A stretch of DNA of 64,000 nt from Sideroxydans sp. (GTDB taxonomy: Bacteria; Pseudomonadota; Gammaproteobacteria; Burkholderiales; Gallionellaceae): positions 16,057-80,056 of the forward strand of contig DAIDAG010000028.1 in the NCBI GenBank assembly GCA_027310725.1. The letters run 5' to 3'. Below are positions 28,519 through 40,071 of this stretch, in pieces (the first letter of the stretch is position 1; each line of letters begins with the position of its first letter). The position numbers were made by a program, and so were the translations under genes. The notes below the pieces were generated by a model. It searched no databases. It was not told the DNA's origin and saw only the letters and a program-made list of their open reading frames with translations.

Positions 28519-28893
28519 ATGGCGTTGCCAAAAAGTTTTTTGACTGCAATTCTTGCTTTTATCGTTGTCGTATCGGCTATTTTTGCCGCGTACACATGGG
28601 CGGCTTTGCACTGGAGCTATTCGGAAGGCGAGCGTGCCGGGTTTATGCAAAAGCTGTCGAAAAAGGGCTGGGTCTGCAAGAGTTGGGAAGGCGAATTGTC
28701 TTTGGTTGCTCTGCCGGGGGCGGCGCCAGAGAAATTTCTGTTCTCTGTGCGCGATGATGAAGTGGCCGCCAAAATTAACCAGCAAGTGGGACAGCGCGTC
28801 GCGCTGACTTACGAACAGCACATCGGCTTGCCCACGACATGTTTTGGCGACACCGAGTATTTTGTCACTGCCGTGAAGCTCGTATCTCCATGA
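28519..28893 (+). CDS. Small membrane-anchored protein of unknown function
   Basis: The product (124 residues) has one N-terminal membrane segment (about 7-28, LTAILAFIVVVSAIFAAYTW) and a soluble part with KKGWVCKSWEGELSLV, FLFSVRDDEVAAKINQQVGQRVALTYEQH and GDTEYFVTAVKLVSP. The second part would lie in the periplasm if the N-terminus is inside. It resembles small beta-rich periplasmic proteins but I do not recognise a family. ATG at 28519 is preferred to a TTG at 28489; the ribosome site is weak in both. Confidence 0.65.
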   Translation: MALPKSFLTAILAFIVVVSAIFAAYTWAALHWSYSEGERAGFMQKLSKKGWVCKSWEGELSLVALPGAAPEKFLFSVRDDEVAAKINQQVGQRVALTYEQHIGLPTTCFGDTEYFVTAVKLVSP

Positions 28894-28934
28894 TAATATT
28901 AATGTAATCAATTATCTTTAGCATCTCCGGCCGG

Positions 28935-28943
28935 TGCTATACT
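28935..28943 (+). promoter_or_regulatory. Extended -10 promoter element before the Tim44-domain gene
   Basis: TGCTATACT (TGn-TATACT) lies about 38 bases upstream of the ATG at 28982. No good -35 is seen at 17 bases, as is common for extended -10 promoters. Confidence 0.45.
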
Positions 28944-28981
28944 CCGCGCCGCTTTGAATTTGTCCACTCATGAGGAATCAC

Positions 28982-29818
28982 ATGAAACGTTTTGTACTCC
29001 TGTTGACTATTGTTCTGACCAGTATTTCTTTGCTCGCCACCAGCGCTGAAGCCAAGCGCTTCGGCGGCGGCGGCAGCTTCGGAAAACAGCGCACCATGAG
29101 CGCACCCGCGCAGAATGCACCTTCAGCAGCTCCCGCCGCAATTCCTTCGCAACCCGGCGTTGCGCCTCAGCCAGCCGGCAACAGATGGCTAGGCCCTCTG
29201 GCGGGCTTGGCGATCGGCGCCGGTCTGGGCGCGATGTTCGCCGGTGGCGGCATGGGTGGGGGCATGGGCTCTATCCTGATGATCATCATGGCCGGTGTTG
29301 CCGTGATGTTCCTGGTCTCGTTGTTCCGTCGCAAGCAGGAACCCGCGATGCAATATGCCGGAACCAGCGCACCTTATGGCGGCGCGCAGGATCCAGTCCA
29401 GCAGCCTTATAGCGGTAGCGTCGCAACACCGGTTGCTGCAGCCAATATTCCGGCCGACTTCCCCGTAGAGAGTTTCCTGCGCAGCGCCAAGACTTCATTT
29501 ATCCGCCTGCAGGCCGCCAATGACCGCAAGGACCTGGACGATATTCGCGAATACACGACGCCGGAGATGTTTGCCGAGGTATCGATGCAGTTGCAGGAAC
29601 GAGGTGATGCTCCGCAGAAAACCGATGTGGTTACCCTGAACGCAGATCTGCTTGAGGTCGTCACTGAGAACGACCACGCGATCGCCAGTGTGCGCATGAG
29701 CGGCCAGTTGCGCGAGAACAACGGAGTGCCGGAAAGCGTCGACGAGATCTGGCATGTACAGAAGAACCTGAAGGACAGCAAGGCGGTCTGGCTGTTGGCC
29801 GGAATACAGCAGGTTTGA
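28982..29818 (+). CDS. Tim44-domain containing membrane/secreted protein
   Basis: The product (278 residues) has a signal peptide (MKRFVLLLTIVLTSISLL...SAEAK), an Ala/Pro-rich part, a Gly-rich membrane segment (about 75-115, AIGAGLGAMFAGG...IMAGVAVMFLVSLF) and a C-terminal Tim44-like domain (about 165-278; FLRSAKTSFIRLQAANDRKD, YTTPEMFAEVSMQL, DEIWHVQKNLKDSKAVWLLAGI). The domain binds membranes or proteins in mitochondrial Tim44; the bacterial role is unknown. The ATG at 28982 has GAGGA 7 bases upstream. In betaproteobacteria this gene commonly sits between ubiE and ubiB. Confidence 0.85.
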   Translation: MKRFVLLLTIVLTSISLLATSAEAKRFGGGGSFGKQRTMSAPAQNAPSAAPAAIPSQPGVAPQPAGNRWLGPLAGLAIGAGLGAMFAGGGMGGGMGSILMIIMAGVAVMFLVSLFRRKQEPAMQYAGTSAPYGGAQDPVQQPYSGSVATPVAAANIPADFPVESFLRSAKTSFIRLQAANDRKDLDDIREYTTPEMFAEVSMQLQERGDAPQKTDVVTLNADLLEVVTENDHAIASVRMSGQLRENNGVPESVDEIWHVQKNLKDSKAVWLLAGIQQV

Positions 29819-29888
29819 TTCCAAAGTAAAGTAAACTAGAGGGCATGGCGGCATCCGCTGTGCCCATTTTTATTTGAACTCTTGGTAA

Positions 29889-31412
29889 ATGCGATTTTTC
29901 CGCTTACTCACGATCATTTTCGTCGTTCTCCGATTCGGCCTGGACGAGTTCCTGCTGGCTCATGACCGTACGAGCTGGCTGCTCCGCCCGCTCAACGTAC
30001 TCTTGTTCTTTCGCGACACATCGCGACCGCGCGCCGTGCGTTTACGTCTGGCGCTGGAGGCATTGGGCCCCATCTTCGTCAAATTCGGCCAGCTGCTTTC
30101 GACGCGCCGCGATCTGATCCCCACCGATATCGCCGATGAACTGGCCAAGCTGCAAGACCGGGTTCCGCCTTTTCCTTCAGCTCAGGCTGTGGCTTTGCTT
30201 GAACAGGCTTACGGCAAACGACTGAGTGAAGTTTTTGCCGAATTCGACGAGACGCCCGAGGCCAGCGCATCGGTTGCGCAAGTGCATTTCGCCGTACTGC
30301 CGGATGGGCGCGAGGTGGCGGTCAAGATATTGCGCCCCGGCATTTTGAACGTCATCGAACATGATATTGCACTGCTTCAGATCTGCGCCGGCCTGATAGA
30401 ACGCTGGTCGGAAGACGGCAAGAGGCTGAAGCCTAAGCTGGTCGTTGCCGAGTTCGACAAGTACCTGCATGACGAACTTGACATGATGCGCGAGTCGGCC
30501 AACGCCAGCCAGTTGCGCCGCAATTTTGCAGATGCAAAATTGCTGCTCGTGCCGGAAGTGCATTGGGATTGGTGTTCTGCCCAGGTGATGGTGATGGAGC
30601 GCATGCACGGCATCCCGATCAGCCAGATCGGTGCATTGCTCGAAGCAGGGATCGATTTGTCCAGGCTGGCTTCCAACGGCGTGGAGATCTTCTATACGCA
30701 GGTTTTCCGTGACGGCTTTTTTCACGCCGACATGCATCCCGGCAACATTCTGGTGGCATACGATGGCCGTTATGTGGCGCTGGATTTCGGCATCATGGGC
30801 ACGCTGACGGTCACCGACAAGAATTACCTTGCACAGAATTTCATCGCTTTCTTCAACCGCGATTACAAGCGTGTCGCCGAATTGCATATCGAATCGGGCT
30901 GGGCTCCGGCCGAGACGCGCGTGGACGAATTCGAGGCCGCCATCCGCTCGGTATGCGAACCCATCTTCGACAAGCCATTGCGCGAGGTTTCGTTCGGAAA
31001 GATCCTGTTGCGGTTGTTCCAGACCTCGCGCCGCTTTGGTATCGAGATCCAGCCGCAACTGGTATTGCTGCAAAAGACCCTGCTCAATATCGAAGGCCTG
31101 GGCTTGCAACTCGATCCCGAACTCGATCTGTGGAAGACTGCGAAACCCTGGCTGGAACGCTGGATGAGCGAACAAGTCGGCTGGCGCGGCTTCATAAAGG
31201 CCCTGCGCGCTGAAGCGCCGCGCTATGCAACCTTGCTGCCCCAACTGCCACGCCTGATGCATCAGCGCCTGAACCAGGACCTTGCCGCCCAGACTGCACC
31301 GCTGCTGCGGGAGATGCTGCTGCAACAAAAAAAGCGCAATGCCCGGTTATCGGCTATCGCGCTTTTGCTGGGTGCCTCCTTGCTTTTCGCTGTTTACACT
31401 TGGTTCGCCTAG
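29889..31412 (+). CDS. ubiB: Ubiquinone biosynthesis protein kinase-like UbiB
   Basis: An ABC1/ADCK-type atypical kinase (507 residues) needed for ubiquinone synthesis. Visible: the family's KxGQ-type motif in [19 protein letters not shown], an Ala-rich nucleotide loop ([11 protein letters not shown]), [21 protein letters not shown] (catalytic loop) and ALDFGIMG (metal-binding Asp). Its C-terminus is a hydrophobic segment ([20 protein letters not shown]) that would anchor it in the membrane. No ubiJ gene lies between the Tim44 gene and ubiB. It overlaps the convergent ParA gene by 4 bases. Confidence 0.95.
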   Translation: MRFFRLLTIIFVVLRFGLDEFLLAHDRTSWLLRPLNVLLFFRDTSRPRAVRLRLALEALGPIFVKFGQLLSTRRDLIPTDIADELAKLQDRVPPFPSAQAVALLEQAYGKRLSEVFAEFDETPEASASVAQVHFAVLPDGREVAVKILRPGILNVIEHDIALLQICAGLIERWSEDGKRLKPKLVVAEFDKYLHDELDMMRESANASQLRRNFADAKLLLVPEVHWDWCSAQVMVMERMHGIPISQIGALLEAGIDLSRLASNGVEIFYTQVFRDGFFHADMHPGNILVAYDGRYVALDFGIMGTLTVTDKNYLAQNFIAFFNRDYKRVAELHIESGWAPAETRVDEFEAAIRSVCEPIFDKPLREVSFGKILLRLFQTSRRFGIEIQPQLVLLQKTLLNIEGLGLQLDPELDLWKTAKPWLERWMSEQVGWRGFIKALRAEAPRYATLLPQLPRLMHQRLNQDLAAQTAPLLREMLLQQKKRNARLSAIALLLGASLLFAVYTWFA

Positions 31413-32173
31413 ACGAATCCGCTTTCCATCAGTTCTGCCGCAAGCATCTTGTAGTCTGCCGCGCCCGGGCTTTGCGGCGCATAGGCAAACACATCCAGCC
31501 CGTGCATCGGGCTGGTTGCCAGTGCCACTGTTTCACCGATGCGGGTTTTGCACACCAGACCACCGTAGCGCTGTTTGAGTTTGTCGTAAATGTCATAGGA
31601 CAGTTTGCGGCGGGAATCGAAACGCGTTACGACGATACGGCGCTCGAAAGTGCGTTGCAGTTTCTTTTCCAGCACATTGAGTGCCGAATCCAGCCTATGC
31701 ACCCCATGTTCCGATAGAAAATCCGCCGATACGGGAATCAGCACCTTGTCTGCCGCCAGCAGGGCGTTCAAGGTGAGTACGCCCAGCATCGGGCAACAGT
31801 CGATGATGATCGGTGCACCGGTCAAGGCTAGCTCCTCCGCCAGGCCCTGTTTCAGCATCTTTGCGGCTTGCGGGTCGCTGCCGTATAGCGCGTCGATCTT
31901 GGATAACTCCAGTGTGGCCGGGATGAGCTGCCAGCCAGCCGGAGTATCGTGCAGCAAGTTTGCAAGCGGGGCCTTGTCTTTGAAGAAGGCCGCCATGCTT
32001 CTGGACTGGACTGTGCCGTTCTTCAGACCGGAAGAAAGACTCAGGTGTCCTTGCGGGTCCATGTCCAGCGCGATGGGATGCCGTTGCGCTATCGAAAGCG
32101 CCGCAGAAAGATTCAGGCAGGTGGTGGTTTTACCCACTCCGCCCTTTTGGTTGAATACGGCGACGACCGCCAT
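31409..32173 (-). CDS. Orphan ParA-family ATPase
   Basis: A Walker-type ATPase of 254 residues with the deviant Walker A KGGVGKTT (K10 is the signature Lys, K15 the P-loop Lys), [15 protein letters not shown] (Walker A' region) and [21 protein letters not shown]. It differs clearly from the chromosomal ParA at 46179: no parB or parS is adjacent. Such orphan ParA/MinD-like proteins position cargo such as flagella, chemoreceptor arrays, pili or carboxysomes, or serve plasmid-like loci. Start at 32173 has AGGAGAG before it. Partner unknown. Confidence 0.85.
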   Translation of the reverse strand: MAVVAVFNQKGGVGKTTTCLNLSAALSIAQRHPIALDMDPQGHLSLSSGLKNGTVQSRSMAAFFKDKAPLANLLHDTPAGWQLIPATLELSKIDALYGSDPQAAKMLKQGLAEELALTGAPIIIDCCPMLGVLTLNALLAADKVLIPVSADFLSEHGVHRLDSALNVLEKKLQRTFERRIVVTRFDSRRKLSYDIYDKLKQRYGGLVCKTRIGETVALATSPMHGLDVFAYAPQSPGAADYKMLAAELMESGFV

Positions 32174-32362
32174 GTTCTCTCCTAGATGAAACAACAACCC
32201 ACTCCGCAGAACCTCCAGAGAACGGGAGTCAAGCGGCTGGAATTGGGCAGCGGGACGGATTCATTTGCGCGGTTTGTAGTTCAGACTGCCCTTGGGGGCC
32301 TAACCTGCTGCACAGCTTAAGTCTTCACTTCAAACCGAAACACTCACCATAAAACGATGGTT
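32174..32362. other. 189-base intergenic region, possible structured RNA
   Basis: No open frame is supported. It holds complementary GGGCAG (32245-32250) and CTGCCC (32286-32291) that could pair across a 35-base loop, and a GGGGGCC stretch. I considered a 6S-like RNA but saw no diagnostic motif. It lies downstream of glmS on the minus strand and directly upstream of the orphan ParA. Confidence 0.25.
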
Positions 32363-34186
32363 TTATTCCACAGTGACGGACTTGGCGAGGTTTCTCGGCT
32401 TGTCCACATCCGTTCCCTTTTGCAATGCTACATAATATGCCAACAGTTGCAGAGGGATGGTATGCAGAATAGGGCTGAGAAAACCCGCGTGTTCGGGCAT
32501 TTGCAGGATGTGGACGCCTTCGGCTTCCTTGATATGGGTGTTCGCGTCGGCGAAGACATATAGCTCACCGCCGCGCGCACGGACTTCCTGCAGGTTGGAC
32601 TTCAGCTTTTCCAGCAGGAGATCGTTGGGGGCGACCGAAACGACCGGCATATCCTTGTCCACCAGTGCCAGCGGGCCGTGCTTCAATTCCCCTGCCGGGT
32701 AAGCCTCGGCATGTATGTAGGAGATCTCCTTGAGTTTGAGCGCACCTTCCAGGGCGATCGGATAATGCATGCCGCGGCCTAGGAACAGCGCATGCTGTTT
32801 ATCCGCGAAGTTTTTGGACAGTTCCGCGATCTGCGGCTCCAGCGCCAATACCTTTTGAACCGCGCTCGGCAAGTGACGCAATTCCTGCAGGAACTGTTGT
32901 TCACGCTCCGGAGTGATGCGTCCGCGCAATTTGGCCAATACCAGAGTCAGCAGGAACAGCGCGGCAAGCTGGGTGGTGAATGCCTTGGTCGATGCAACGC
33001 CGATCTCCGGACCCGCACGTGTCAGGAAGCGCAATTTCGATTGGCGGATGATGGCGCTTTCCGGTACGTTGCAGATCGCCAGCGTGAAGAGATGTCCCGT
33101 CACCTTGGCATGATTGAGCGCGGCCAGCGTATCCGCCGTTTCTCCGGACTGCGAGATGGTTACGACCAGGGTCTTGGGATTCGCGACGCTGACGCGATAA
33201 CGATATTCGCTGGCGATCTCTACCGTACACTGGATACCGGCGATCTCTTCAAGCCAGTAACGCGCCACCATGCCCGCATGGTGGCTGGTACCGCAAGCCA
33301 GGATGAGGATACTGTCCACTTGTGGGAATATGGCTGTCGCTTCCGCCCCGAAGATGCCGGGAACCATCGTTTGGCTGTTGCATACCGATTCCAGCGTATC
33401 CGCCAGCGCCTGCGGTTGCTCGTGGATCTCCTTTTGCATGTAGTGCTGGTACTCGCCCAGTTCCACGCTGTCGTTATTGAGTTGGCTGACGTTCACCGGG
33501 CGTTGCACTGCATTTCCTTGGGCATCGAAGATGCGGTAGTTGGCGAGATTGACCTCGACCACATCGCCCTCTTCCAAGTACACCACGTTCTTCGTGACCT
33601 GCAGCAACGCAGACATGTCTGATGCGATGAAGTGCTCACCTATGCCAACACCCAACAACAGCGGGCTACCCTTGCGTGCGGCGATGAGCTGATGAGGGTT
33701 GTCCGCGGCCACCACGCCGATCGCGTATGCGCCGACCAGCTTTGATAGCGCCATCTGCGTGGCGGCCAGCAGGCTGCCCTGTGCATAATGGCTGTGGATC
33801 AGGTGGGCGATGACTTCGGTGTCGGTATCGGACGTGAATTCGTAACCCTGCGCGGTCAGATCGGCACGCAACACTTCGTAGTTTTCGATGATGCCGTTGT
33901 GCACCACAGCGATGAGGTCGCGGCTGATGTGCGGATGTGCGTTTCGTTCGCTCGGCACGCCATGCGTGGCCCAGCGTGTGTGGGCGATACCGAGTTCGCC
34001 GTAGGTGTTCGCGCTCTTTGTTGCCAGCTCCGCCACTCGTCCGATACTGCGCACGCGATCCAGTTTTCCATCGTGCACGACCACCAGCCCGGCGGAGTCA
34101 TAACCGCGGTATTCCAGCCGGAGCAGGCCATTGACCAGAATGGATACGATATTCCGTTTTGCGACGGCGCCTACGATTCCACACAT
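32363..34186 (-). CDS. glmS: Glutamine--fructose-6-phosphate aminotransferase (isomerizing)
   Basis: Makes glucosamine-6-phosphate from fructose-6-phosphate and glutamine, the entry to peptidoglycan and LPS sugars. The 607-residue protein begins MCGIVGAV, with Cys2 as the glutaminase nucleophile, followed by [16 protein letters not shown] and HTRWATHG. The C-terminal half has two SIS domains ([54 protein letters not shown]). The end [13 protein letters not shown] is the usual C-terminus. It follows glmU by one base, so the two form an operon for UDP-GlcNAc. Confidence 0.97.
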   Translation of the reverse strand: MCGIVGAVAKRNIVSILVNGLLRLEYRGYDSAGLVVVHDGKLDRVRSIGRVAELATKSANTYGELGIAHTRWATHGVPSERNAHPHISRDLIAVVHNGIIENYEVLRADLTAQGYEFTSDTDTEVIAHLIHSHYAQGSLLAATQMALSKLVGAYAIGVVAADNPHQLIAARKGSPLLLGVGIGEHFIASDMSALLQVTKNVVYLEEGDVVEVNLANYRIFDAQGNAVQRPVNVSQLNNDSVELGEYQHYMQKEIHEQPQALADTLESVCNSQTMVPGIFGAEATAIFPQVDSILILACGTSHHAGMVARYWLEEIAGIQCTVEIASEYRYRVSVANPKTLVVTISQSGETADTLAALNHAKVTGHLFTLAICNVPESAIIRQSKLRFLTRAGPEIGVASTKAFTTQLAALFLLTLVLAKLRGRITPEREQQFLQELRHLPSAVQKVLALEPQIAELSKNFADKQHALFLGRGMHYPIALEGALKLKEISYIHAEAYPAGELKHGPLALVDKDMPVVSVAPNDLLLEKLKSNLQEVRARGGELYVFADANTHIKEAEGVHILQMPEHAGFLSPILHTIPLQLLAYYVALQKGTDVDKPRNLAKSVTVE

Positions 34187-34187
34187 A

Positions 34188-35552
34188 TTATTTCTTTCCT
34201 TTTTGCGGACGCTTCCAGCCTGTGATCGTTGTCTGTCTGCCCCGCGAGATGGTCAGTTCCCCGGCGGGTGCATCCCGGGTGATGGTCGAGCCTGCACCGA
34301 TGGTCGCGCCCTTGCCCACTTTGACCGGTGCAACCAGTTGCGTGTCCGAACCGATGAAGGCATCGTCCTCGATGATGGTGCGATGTTTGTTTGCGCCGTC
34401 GTAGTTGCAGGTGATGGTGCCCGCACCGATGTTCACGCGGCTGCCCACGGTGCTGTCGCCGATGTAGCTCAAGTGGTTGGCCTTGCTTCCTTTGCCGATC
34501 TCGCTATTCTTGATCTCTACAAAATTACCGATATGCGCATCGTCGTGCAATTTCGTCCCCGGACGCAGTCGTGCGTAGGGACCGATGTGACAGTTGGCAC
34601 CTACTTCACTGTCGTCTATGTGGCTGAATGGCGCGACCTGGGTTCCCTGGGCGATAGTTGCGTTACGGATGACACTGTAAGCACCTACTCGCACGTAGTT
34701 TCCCAGGTTTACTTTGCCTTCGAAGATGCAGCCGACGTCGATCTCGACATCGCGCCCGCAAGTGAGTTTGCCGCGCACGTCGATGCGAGCCGGGTCCGCC
34801 AGCGTCACGCCCTGGGCCATCATTTGGGTCGCAACATTCTGTTGCCAGACGCGCTCCAGAGTAGCGAGTTGTATTTTGTTGTTGATGCCCTCGACTTCCC
34901 AGCGATGCGCGGGTTGTACGGTATGTACCACGAGACCTTGTTGTACAGCCATCGCCACGATATCGGTAAGGTAGTACTCACCTTGCGCATTGTTGTTGCC
35001 CAGCCTTCCGAGCCAGGTGCGCAATTTTTCGGTTGGCGCCAGCAGGATGCCAGTGTTCACTTCGCGTATCTCTCGCTGCTCGGTCGTGGCATCCTTTTCC
35101 TCAACGATGCACTGTACGTCGCCCTGCCGATCTCGCACGATGCGACCGTAACCCGTCGGGTTTTCAAGATTGACCGTAAGCAGCACCAAGCCCTCACCTT
35201 CCTGTTGCATCTGGTGCAGTGTGCTGTGCTGGATCAGCGGCACATCGCCGTAAAGCACCAGTGTGCTGCTTCCGTCTGCCAGATGCGGCATCGCCTGTTG
35301 CACCGCGTGCCCGGTACCAAGCTGCGGTTCCTGGATCACGAACTTCGCGCCGTATTGCTGCATCGCCTGCGGCACGGCTTCACCGCCGTGCCCGTAAACC
35401 ACGCAGATTTGTCGCGGTTGCAATGAGGTTGCGCAATCGAGAACATGCTGCACAAGCGGTTTGCCTGCCAGTGCGTGCAACACCTTGGGCTTATCGGAAT
35501 ACATTCGCGTGCCTTTACCGGCAGCGAGAATGACGATGTTTAGAGGACTCAT
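34188..35552 (-). CDS. glmU: Bifunctional UDP-N-acetylglucosamine pyrophosphorylase / glucosamine-1-phosphate N-acetyltransferase
   Basis: A 454-residue bifunctional enzyme. The N-terminal pyrophosphorylase domain (1-about 230) has the nucleotide loop [20 protein letters not shown] and VLYGDVPLI. The C-terminal left-handed beta-helix (about 250-454) carries hexapeptide repeats and the acetyltransferase site [40 protein letters not shown]. Start at 35552 (MSPLNIVIL) is chosen; longer forms begin in the promoter area. It precedes glmS with a one-base gap. Confidence 0.96.
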   Translation of the reverse strand: MSPLNIVILAAGKGTRMYSDKPKVLHALAGKPLVQHVLDCATSLQPRQICVVYGHGGEAVPQAMQQYGAKFVIQEPQLGTGHAVQQAMPHLADGSSTLVLYGDVPLIQHSTLHQMQQEGEGLVLLTVNLENPTGYGRIVRDRQGDVQCIVEEKDATTEQREIREVNTGILLAPTEKLRTWLGRLGNNNAQGEYYLTDIVAMAVQQGLVVHTVQPAHRWEVEGINNKIQLATLERVWQQNVATQMMAQGVTLADPARIDVRGKLTCGRDVEIDVGCIFEGKVNLGNYVRVGAYSVIRNATIAQGTQVAPFSHIDDSEVGANCHIGPYARLRPGTKLHDDAHIGNFVEIKNSEIGKGSKANHLSYIGDSTVGSRVNIGAGTITCNYDGANKHRTIIEDDAFIGSDTQLVAPVKVGKGATIGAGSTITRDAPAGELTISRGRQTTITGWKRPQKGKK

Positions 35553-35578
35553 ATCGGCTCTGAATCTGGAGATGTTGG

Positions 35579-35584
35579 AGTATA
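35579..35584 (-). promoter_or_regulatory. Extended -10 element for glmU-glmS
   Basis: On the minus strand TG-A-TATACT (hexamer 35579-35584) lies about 27 bases upstream of the glmU ATG. No clear -35 is seen at 17 bases. Confidence 0.4.
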
Positions 35585-35644
35585 TCAAATCACCTGATTT
35601 AATTTGGTGACTTGTTCCGCGCGAGTCCCCTCTACAATGGCAAT

Positions 35645-36772
35645 ATGAGTCTCCCCATCCTGAAAATTCTCGAAGACCTTGCGGATATTCCCGCCGCGGA
35701 CTGGGACGCCTTGTCGAATGGCGATCCCACGCTTTCTCACGCCTTCTTTTATGCGCTGCAGGAAAGTGGCTGCGCCATGCCGCAATTTGGCTGGAAAGCG
35801 CAGTTCGTCACCCTGTGGCTGGGCACTCGGCTGGTTGGTGCGATGCCGCTTTATCTGAAGATGAATTCATATGGCGAGCACGTGTTCGATTTTGCATGGG
35901 CTGATGCATATCATCGGCACGGGCTGCGCTACTACCCCAAACTTGTGTGTACAGTGCCATTTACGCCTGTGACCGGGAAGCGCCTGCTTGCAGAATCGGA
36001 TGAGATTCGCGGGTTGTTGTTGAAGCACGCCCTGCAACACGCAAGGGAAATCGGCGTTTCGTCGCTGCATTGTCTGTTTCTGAATGAGGCCGATGCGTCG
36101 GTGGCGCAAGCTCAGGGAATGATGAGGCGCCAGGACGTACAGTTTCATTGGGCGAATCCCGGCTATCGCGATTTTGAGGATTTTCTGTCCACACTCAGCC
36201 GCGACAAACGCAAACGCATCATGCAGGAGCGGCGCAAGGTAAAGGAATCAGGCGTCGAACTGGAATGCGTCACCGGGGAAAGCGCGACTGCAGATCAGTG
36301 GGCTTTCTTTGCCTCGTGCTATTTGCATACCCTGCAGCTGCATAATTCGCCGCACCAGTTGAATGAAGATTTCTTCCAGCGCATCGGCGCTGCATTGCCA
36401 CAACACACATTATTGGTCATTGCGGCGCGCGAAGGCCGTCCCATCGCCAGCGCGCTGAATTATCGTACCAAAGACGTCTTATATGGGCGCTCGTGGGGCA
36501 CCTTCGAGTTCCATTCCGGACTGCATTTTGAGGCTTGCTACTATCAGGCCATCGAATTTTGCATCGCAAACAACATCAAGACATTCGAAGGCGGCGCGGG
36601 AGGCGAACACAAATTGTCCCGCGGATTTTTGCCGGTGACCACCCGCTCCGCGCATTGGCTCGCGCATCCGCAATTTTCGCAGGCGGTGGAGGATTACCTG
36701 AAGAACGAGACTGATGCCGTCGCGGAATATGTGGATATACTGAATGCGAGAAGCCCGTTCAAACAAGTTTGA
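35645..36772 (+). CDS. FemAB-like / GNAT-fold N-acyltransferase family protein (DUF482)
   Basis: A protein of 375 residues of the PF04339 'peptidoglycan biosynthesis/recognition' group: [28 protein letters not shown]-like stretch, [41 protein letters not shown] and [20 protein letters not shown]. Its fold is that of tandem GNAT/FemAB domains; the substrate is unknown. No signal peptide. Start at 35645; an upstream in-frame ATG at 35612 is less likely. It stands alone, divergent from glmU. Confidence 0.85.
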   Translation: MSLPILKILEDLADIPAADWDALSNGDPTLSHAFFYALQESGCAMPQFGWKAQFVTLWLGTRLVGAMPLYLKMNSYGEHVFDFAWADAYHRHGLRYYPKLVCTVPFTPVTGKRLLAESDEIRGLLLKHALQHAREIGVSSLHCLFLNEADASVAQAQGMMRRQDVQFHWANPGYRDFEDFLSTLSRDKRKRIMQERRKVKESGVELECVTGESATADQWAFFASCYLHTLQLHNSPHQLNEDFFQRIGAALPQHTLLVIAAREGRPIASALNYRTKDVLYGRSWGTFEFHSGLHFEACYYQAIEFCIANNIKTFEGGAGGEHKLSRGFLPVTTRSAHWLAHPQFSQAVEDYLKNETDAVAEYVDILNARSPFKQV

Positions 36773-36901
36773 ACCGGTGTTGAGACACAGCAGTGATTTC
36801 CGGTTCTTGACTTGTTGCCGGTAGGTGGGGTTTCCATCGGCATGTTTTTTTCGGGCGCTATACAATTGTGTTTGTTCAGCGCAATCACCTGATCCATACC
36901 C

Positions 36902-38131
36902 ATGAGTACCGTCACCACATCTTTCAATCCGCCGGTCCAGCGCGACACCGCAGTCATAGCAGTGATCGGCTTGGCACACGGTACATCCCATTTTTTCCAT
37001 CTGCTGCTTCCGCCCTTGTTTCCCTGGCTGATGCCTGTTTTCGGTCTGGATTTTTCAGGGATCGGTCTCACCATGACCGTTTTCTTCGTCATCTCCGGTG
37101 TCGGTCAGGCACTGGCTGGATTTGCCGTTGATCGTTTCGGACCGGTTCGCGTGCTGTTGTTCGGCATGTGCTGCTTTCTGTTGGCTGGGTTGGGTCTTGG
37201 ATTGTTTGCTCATAGCCTGACCGATCTGTTCCTGGTCGCCGCACTGGCCGGGCTTGGCAATAGCGTCCTTCATCCGTCCGATTACACGGTCCTCAACCGG
37301 AAAGTGTCTACGTCGCGCCTGGGCCATGCCTTCTCGATACACGGCATATCGGGGAATATCGGTTGGGCTCTTGCCCCGGTATTCCTGACCGGGATCGCTG
37401 CGCTAGCCGGCTGGAAAATCGCCGCCATTGCGGCTGGGTCGCTGGCGCTTCCGGCAATGTTAGCTCTCTGGATTTTCCGCGAGCAACTGGAATTCATTCC
37501 CGGCAATGCCGGCGCGGAAAATCATCCGGAGCATGGCACATTCTCCTTTCTTGGCGTTGGCGCAGTTTGGCTATGTTTCGCATTTTTCTTCCTGACTACA
37601 GTGGCCTTCGGTGCTTTCCAGAATTTCGGCACTCCGGTCCTGCAACATCTTTACGGGTTGCCGCTGGGAGCTGCCGCCGCCGCGCTTTCAACTTTCCTGC
37701 TGGTCGCGGCCTGCGGTATCTTTGTAGGCGGTTTCGTTGCCCAGCACCGTGCACAGGACCATATCATTGCCGTCGTTCTGGCTATCGCTGCGGTACTGGC
37801 ATTGTTCCTGTCCATGGAATTGCTTCCGGCCTGGTCGGTGTTGCCACTCATGGCGGGCATTGGTTTCTTTACCGGTATCGCGGGACCTTCGCGGGATTTG
37901 CTGGTAAGGCGCGCCGCGACCGCTCGCTTTGGTCAAGCCGCGTATGGCCGGATCTATGGCTTTGTCTATTCCGGACTGGACAGTGGTTTGGCGTTGTCGC
38001 CCCTGATTTTTGGACATTTCATGGATACGGGACACTATGCTTCAGTCCTGGTTGGAATCGCAATTTTCCAATCCCTGGCTGTACTCACCGCATTGCGTGT
38101 CGGCCGTTCTGCCCCGATCACTCCAAAATAA
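36902..38131 (+). CDS. MFS transporter (fosmidomycin-resistance-like)
   Basis: An inner-membrane protein of 409 residues with about 12 membrane segments and no long soluble parts. The start region GLAHGTSHFFHLLLPPLFPW and the loop AGFAVDRFGPVRVLLFG (MFS A-like motif) resemble the Fsr/YnfM-type drug efflux group. Substrate cannot be inferred; no transporter-linked enzyme genes are nearby. It ends just before a bidirectional terminator shared with the atp operon. Confidence 0.8.
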   Translation: MSTVTTSFNPPVQRDTAVIAVIGLAHGTSHFFHLLLPPLFPWLMPVFGLDFSGIGLTMTVFFVISGVGQALAGFAVDRFGPVRVLLFGMCCFLLAGLGLGLFAHSLTDLFLVAALAGLGNSVLHPSDYTVLNRKVSTSRLGHAFSIHGISGNIGWALAPVFLTGIAALAGWKIAAIAAGSLALPAMLALWIFREQLEFIPGNAGAENHPEHGTFSFLGVGAVWLCFAFFFLTTVAFGAFQNFGTPVLQHLYGLPLGAAAAALSTFLLVAACGIFVGGFVAQHRAQDHIIAVVLAIAAVLALFLSMELLPAWSVLPLMAGIGFFTGIAGPSRDLLVRRAATARFGQAAYGRIYGFVYSGLDSGLALSPLIFGHFMDTGHYASVLVGIAIFQSLAVLTALRVGRSAPITPK

Positions 38132-38158
38132 AAAAGCAGCCGAAGCTGCTTTTTTATT
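38127..38158. terminator. Bidirectional intrinsic terminator between MFS gene and atpC
   Basis: A perfect 14-base stem (AATAAAAAAGCAGC / GCTGCTTTTTTATT) around CGAA, with T-runs on both strands. The arms' A/T ends supply the U-tract in each direction, so it can end the MFS transcript (plus) and the atp operon (minus). Confidence 0.9.
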
Positions 38159-38180
38159 TATTGCGGATGCAATGCCTTTC

Positions 38181-38606
38181 TTAGTGCGTGTGCTTGCGTA
38201 CCTGTTGGATAGCACGCAGCTGGGCGATGGCTTCTGCCAGCTCGGCTTGCGCTTGCGCGTAGTCAATATCGGAGGTGCGGTTCTTCATTGCTTCTTCCGC
38301 CGCCTGCTTGGCTTCCAGGGCGCGTGCCTCATCCAGATCGGCACCGCGGATCGCGGTGTCGGCCAGCACCGTCACAACATCGGGCTGCACTTCCAGCATG
38401 CCACCGGAAACGTAGATCAACTCTTCCTGCTCCTGGTCCGGGCGCTTGATGCGCACGGCTCCCGGTTTGATGCGAGTCAGCAGTGCTACGTGGCGCGGGT
38501 AGACGCCAAGCTCGCCCATCTCGCCGGGGATGATGACGAACTCTGCCAGCCCCGAGAAGATCGACTCCTCGGCACTTACCACATCCACATGTACGGTCAT
38601 TGCCAT
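38181..38606 (-). CDS. atpC: ATP synthase F1 subunit epsilon
   Basis: Regulatory/rotor subunit, 141 residues: N-terminal beta-sandwich ([36 protein letters not shown]) and C-terminal helical hairpin (about 90-138, [20 protein letters not shown]) that can inhibit rotation. Last gene of the operon; the terminator at 38127-38158 follows. Length is normal. Confidence 0.95.
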   Translation of the reverse strand: MAMTVHVDVVSAEESIFSGLAEFVIIPGEMGELGVYPRHVALLTRIKPGAVRIKRPDQEQEELIYVSGGMLEVQPDVVTVLADTAIRGADLDEARALEAKQAAEEAMKNRTSDIDYAQAQAELAEAIAQLRAIQQVRKHTH

Positions 38607-38622
38607 AATCGGCTCCTAATTA

Positions 38623-40059
<1,437 letters not shown>

Positions 40060-40071
40060 CTAAATTAATTC

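Noticed and set aside
32174..32362. 6S RNA in the glmS-ParA gap
   Set aside because: I considered it because of GC-rich pairing segments, but saw no recognisable 6S helix or bulge pattern.
34131..35426. Plus-strand open frame of 431 codons
   Set aside because: Antisense to glmU/glmS, which carry full conserved motifs; no motif in this frame.
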